Of a DNA stretch of 7,588 bases, positions 5,586 to 7,588 are shown one piece after another. The number at the start of each line of letters is the position of its first letter. The first letter of the stretch is position 1. The DNA is taken from assembly GCA_013696065.1 (NCBI GenBank), contig JACCZJ010000363.1, positions 1-7,588 of the forward strand, written 5' to 3'. Origin of the DNA: Nocardioidaceae bacterium (GTDB lineage: Bacteria; Actinomycetota; Actinomycetes; Propionibacteriales; Nocardioidaceae). The notes beneath the pieces were generated by a model. It did not search any database, was not told the origin of the DNA, and saw nothing but the letters and a program-made list of their open reading frames with translations. The position numbers and the translations under genes were made by a program.

Positions 5586-5888
5586 TCAGTCCTGCCGCAG
5601 GTGCTGCTCCACGCGCTCGACCTTGGCGGTCAGTTGATCGTTGTAGCCGGGGCGGATATCGGCCTTGAGGACCAGCCCTACCCGCGGTGACCGAGCCGCA
5701 ACCACGTCCACGGCCTGCTTGATCACGGCCATGACCTCGGCCCACTCGCCTTCGATGTTGGTGAACATCGCGTTGGTCTCATAGGGCAAGCCGGATTCCC
5801 GAACGACACGAACCGCTTCAGCGACCGCTTCACTGACGCTGCCGCTCTCGTCATGAGGGGCAGGACTAATGCTGAAACCCACGAGCAT
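5586..5888 (-). CDS. MTH1187/YkoF family thiamine-binding protein (UPF0045)
   Basis: This 100-residue protein matches the small ferredoxin-like-fold family formerly called DUF77/UPF0045, members of which bind thiamine or its pyrimidine part. It shows the family pattern: an N-terminal strand MLVGFSISP, a helix with VSEAVAEAVRVVRESGLPYETNAM, the segment FTNIEGEWAEVMAVIKQAVD, and the conserved VGLVLKADIRPG strand near residues 70-81. Length is typical and no signal peptide is seen, so it should be cytosolic. Its physiological role is not settled; relatives are thought to bind or carry hydroxymethylpyrimidine/thiamine in the cell. ATG 5888 gives the usual N-terminus but has no real SD; a -10-like TAACGT 7 nt upstream suggests a leaderless mRNA. 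It is the first gene of the minus-strand pair with the M20 gene and is divergent from the dipeptidase. No other thiamine gene is in the window. Confidence 0.92.
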   Translation of the reverse strand: MLVGFSISPAPHDESGSVSEAVAEAVRVVRESGLPYETNAMFTNIEGEWAEVMAVIKQAVDVVAARSPRVGLVLKADIRPGYNDQLTAKVERVEQHLRQD

Positions 5889-5895
5889 GCCTTAC

Positions 5896-5901
5896 ACGTT
5901 A
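5896..5901 (-). promoter_or_regulatory. -10 element of a probable leaderless thiamine-binding gene
   Basis: TAACGT on the minus strand fits the actinobacterial TANNNT -10 pattern and ends exactly 7 nt before ATG 5888. Transcription would then begin at the A of the start codon, which agrees with the absence of a Shine-Dalgarno sequence. No -35 consensus is visible. Confidence 0.45.
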
Positions 5902-5976
5902 GCTGCAGGCCGGGCCATCGCGCACGGGACTATGGTCGAGCAGCGCTGCCCCCTCAATCAGCGGTCAACGGGTGAC

Positions 5977-7110
5977 ATGATGGCGCCGATGACCAACGCG
6001 CCGTACGTCTTTGATGGGCACAACGACCTTCCCTGGGCGATGCGAGAGCTGTGCGGCTACGACCTCGAACGGGTCGACCTGGCGGCCGGGGAGCCTGAGC
6101 TGCAGACCGACATACCGCGGCTGCGGGCCGGGGGAGTGGGAGCCCAGTTCTGGTCGGTGTTCGTGCCCTGCCGCATCACCGGCGTGGCGGCAGTGACGGC
6201 GACCCTGGAGCAGATCGACTTCGTACGTCGGATGGTCGCCCGGCACCCAGACCACTTCGCGATGGCGACGACTGCTGACGAGGTGGAGGCCGCCACGTCG
6301 GCTGGACGAATCGCGTCGCTCATGGGCATGGAGGGGGGTCACTCGATCGATGGCTCGCTTGGCACGCTGCGCATGATGCACGCGCTCGGAGTGCGATACC
6401 TGACCTTGACTCACAACGAGAATGTCGCCTGGGCCGACTCCGCCACCGACGTGCCTGTGCTGGGCGGATTGAGTGATTTCGGCCGTGACATCGTGAGCGA
6501 GATGAACCGACTCGGCATGTTCGTCGACCTCAGTCACGTTTCAGCCGACGTCATGCGCGACGCCCTCGACGCCACCAACGCGCCTGTCATCTTCAGCCAT
6601 AGCGGCGCCCGCGCAGTGTGCGACAACGTACGCAACGTTCCCGACGAGGTCCTTGACCGGCTGCGCGGCAACGGAGGCGTCTGCATGGTGCCGTTCGTGC
6701 CGATGTTCGTGTCGCAGAAGGTCGCCGACTGGTATGCCCAGTGCCTTGCCGAAGTTGAGCGGCGAGGAGGCGACCGGCGCAACTTCGCCGACGTCAACCC
6801 GGTGCTGATCGAGCAATTGGCGGAATCTCCTCGATGCACGGTGGATGACGTGGCCGATCACCTCGACCATGTTCGCGAGGTCACGGGCATCCACCATGTC
6901 GGCCTCGGTGGCGACTACGACGGGGCGGCGTTCTTTCCCGAGAACATGGCCGACGTGTCGAGCTATCCGCTGCTGTTCGACACGCTGCGGGCACGGAGCT
7001 GGAGCGAGTCCGACTTGACCGCCTTGGGTCACGGCAACGTATTGCGTGCCATGCGAGACATGCAGCAACCTGCCGCTGGCCACGCGACACATGGCGCCGG
7101 CAGGTCGTGA
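5977..7110 (+). CDS. M19 family dipeptidase (renal/membrane dipeptidase-like)
   Basis: This 377-residue enzyme belongs to peptidase family M19, TIM-barrel di-zinc dipeptidases that cleave dipeptides, often with relaxed stereospecificity. The metal ligands are all present: His15 and Asp17 in DGHND, bridging Glu119 in MGMEGGHSID, His187 in DLSHVS, His208 in FSHSGARAV, and the catalytic-side Asp313 in GLGGDYDG. Unlike the mammalian enzyme it has no signal peptide or anchor, so it is probably cytosolic. ATG 5977 and ATG 5980 are adjacent, and ATG 5989 is also in frame; GGTGA (5971-5975) is the only SD-like sequence and is weak. The open frame continues back to 5869 but that part overlaps the divergent thiamine-binding gene and is not family-like. 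A TATGGT at 5931-5936 could be a -10 element. Substrate (peptide salvage or D-containing dipeptides) is not decidable. Confidence 0.93.
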   Translation: MMAPMTNAPYVFDGHNDLPWAMRELCGYDLERVDLAAGEPELQTDIPRLRAGGVGAQFWSVFVPCRITGVAAVTATLEQIDFVRRMVARHPDHFAMATTADEVEAATSAGRIASLMGMEGGHSIDGSLGTLRMMHALGVRYLTLTHNENVAWADSATDVPVLGGLSDFGRDIVSEMNRLGMFVDLSHVSADVMRDALDATNAPVIFSHSGARAVCDNVRNVPDEVLDRLRGNGGVCMVPFVPMFVSQKVADWYAQCLAEVERRGGDRRNFADVNPVLIEQLAESPRCTVDDVADHLDHVREVTGIHHVGLGGDYDGAAFFPENMADVSSYPLLFDTLRARSWSESDLTALGHGNVLRAMRDMQQPAAGHATHGAGRS

Positions 7111-7180
7111 CGGTATACCAACGCACCACCGGATCGACCGGAGAGTTCACCTTTATTTCCCCCCCAACGGTGTAAATCAG

Positions 7181-7194
7181 CCACAGATCTGTGG
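7181..7194. promoter_or_regulatory. Perfect 14-bp palindrome before the nucleotidyltransferase gene
   Basis: CCACAGATCTGTGG is fully self-complementary and ends 20 nt before the start codon at 7215, just ahead of its SD. It could be an operator for a dimeric regulator acting on the downstream gene. As RNA it would form only a 5-bp stem with a GATC loop (7 with flanking G-T and A-T pairs), followed by TTGTCTGT, so a weak terminator for the dipeptidase transcript is the alternative. Confidence 0.5.
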
Positions 7195-7214
7195 TTGTCT
7201 GTGAGGCTTGGTCT

Positions 7215-7588
7215 ATGGCGATCCTTGGCTTGGTGCTGGCGGCAGGTGCCGGCACGCGCATGGGGCAGCCCAAGGCCCTCGTTGCCGATCACGGTGAGAC
7301 CTGGCTGGCCCGCTCGGTTGCTGCCCTGCGGGCCGGGGGAATCGAGACGGTGTACGTCGTCGTGGGCGCCTCGGCCGATGAGGTGAGGGCGGCGGCTCCT
7401 GCCGAATGCCGGGTGATCGAAGCGACCAGCTGGGCCGAAGGTATGGGTGCGTCGCTGCGCAGCGGCATCGCCACATTGAGCCGTGAGCATCCGACAGCCG
7501 AGGCGATGCTGATCATGTTGGTGGATACGCCCGGAGTCGGTCCAGACGTCGTACGACGGCTGGCGGCTTCAGCGAACGCCACCACATT
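7215..7588 (+). CDS. MobA/MocA-like nucleotidyltransferase, 3' end beyond window
   Basis: The first 124 residues of a GT-A-fold nucleotidyltransferase are present, and the frame is still open at the last base. The signature LVLAAGAGTRMGQPKAL (residues 6-22) is the nucleotide-binding loop with Arg15 and Lys20, and WAEGMGASLRSG (73-84) is typical of the molybdenum-cofactor cytidylyltransferase (MocA) branch. The metal-site motif reads LVDTPGVG (102-109), with Asp104 kept where the branch usually has D-x-P-D/x-V. MocA attaches CMP to molybdopterin for xanthine dehydrogenase-type enzymes; related MobA attaches GMP, and other NTP transferases share the fold, so the substrate is not certain. The start ATG 7215 has GAGG (7203-7206) 8 nt upstream. 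A molybdoenzyme, XdhC or CoxG-type gene downstream would favour the MocA reading. Confidence 0.85.
   Translation, partial: MAILGLVLAAGAGTRMGQPKALVADHGETWLARSVAALRAGGIETVYVVVGASADEVRAAAPAECRVIEATSWAEGMGASLRSGIATLSREHPTAEAMLIMLVDTPGVGPDVVRRLAASANATT

Noticed and set aside
7069..7104. CCTGCCG/CGGCAGG pair at the end of the dipeptidase gene as a terminator
   Set aside because: It lies within the coding sequence, has a 22-nt loop and no T run.

Overview
The window is GC-rich bacterial chromosome with actinobacterial character: strong G/C bias at third codon positions, GTG/TTG start candidates, a GroEL2-type chaperonin, a DUF3072 protein and an AMIN-like secreted protein. Gene content would fit a Nocardioides-like or other Propionibacteriales genome, but that placement is inference. 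No tRNA, rRNA, CRISPR array, insertion sequence or phage gene was seen. It reads as ordinary core/near-core chromosome with some unexplained intergenic structure.

Left part (1-2303, + strand): a cold-shock protein gene with its own hairpin terminator, then a monocistronic groEL without an adjacent groES. The groEL control region holds two tandem CIRCE operators (HrcA sites) overlapping a vegetative-type promoter, and the gene ends in a strong intrinsic terminator. A long inverted repeat of unknown role lies between the csp terminator and the CIRCE region. Together this is a temperature/protein-folding stress locus.

Middle (2304-4149): structured intergenic DNA with a perfect Shine-Dalgarno sequence in front of a 33-codon reading frame; two minus-strand genes, an unrecognised 138-aa protein followed by a DUF3072 protein; a ~300-bp divergent intergenic region rich in inverted repeats; then a plus-strand gene for a secreted AMIN-like domain protein with a terminator.

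Right part (4150-7588): an M20-family metallopeptidase/deacylase and, upstream of it on the same minus strand, an MTH1187/YkoF-type thiamine-binding protein. Divergent from these is an M19 (renal-type) dipeptidase gene on the plus strand. The window ends inside a plus-strand MobA/MocA-like nucleotidyltransferase gene, preceded by a perfect 14-bp palindrome. The two metallopeptidases may both serve peptide or amino-acid salvage, but nothing in the sequence ties them into one pathway.

I found no convincing wholly new multi-gene system. The best leads are regulatory: the tandem CIRCE layout, the unexplained inverted repeats, the mini-ORF with an ideal ribosome binding site, and the apparently leaderless minus-strand genes.
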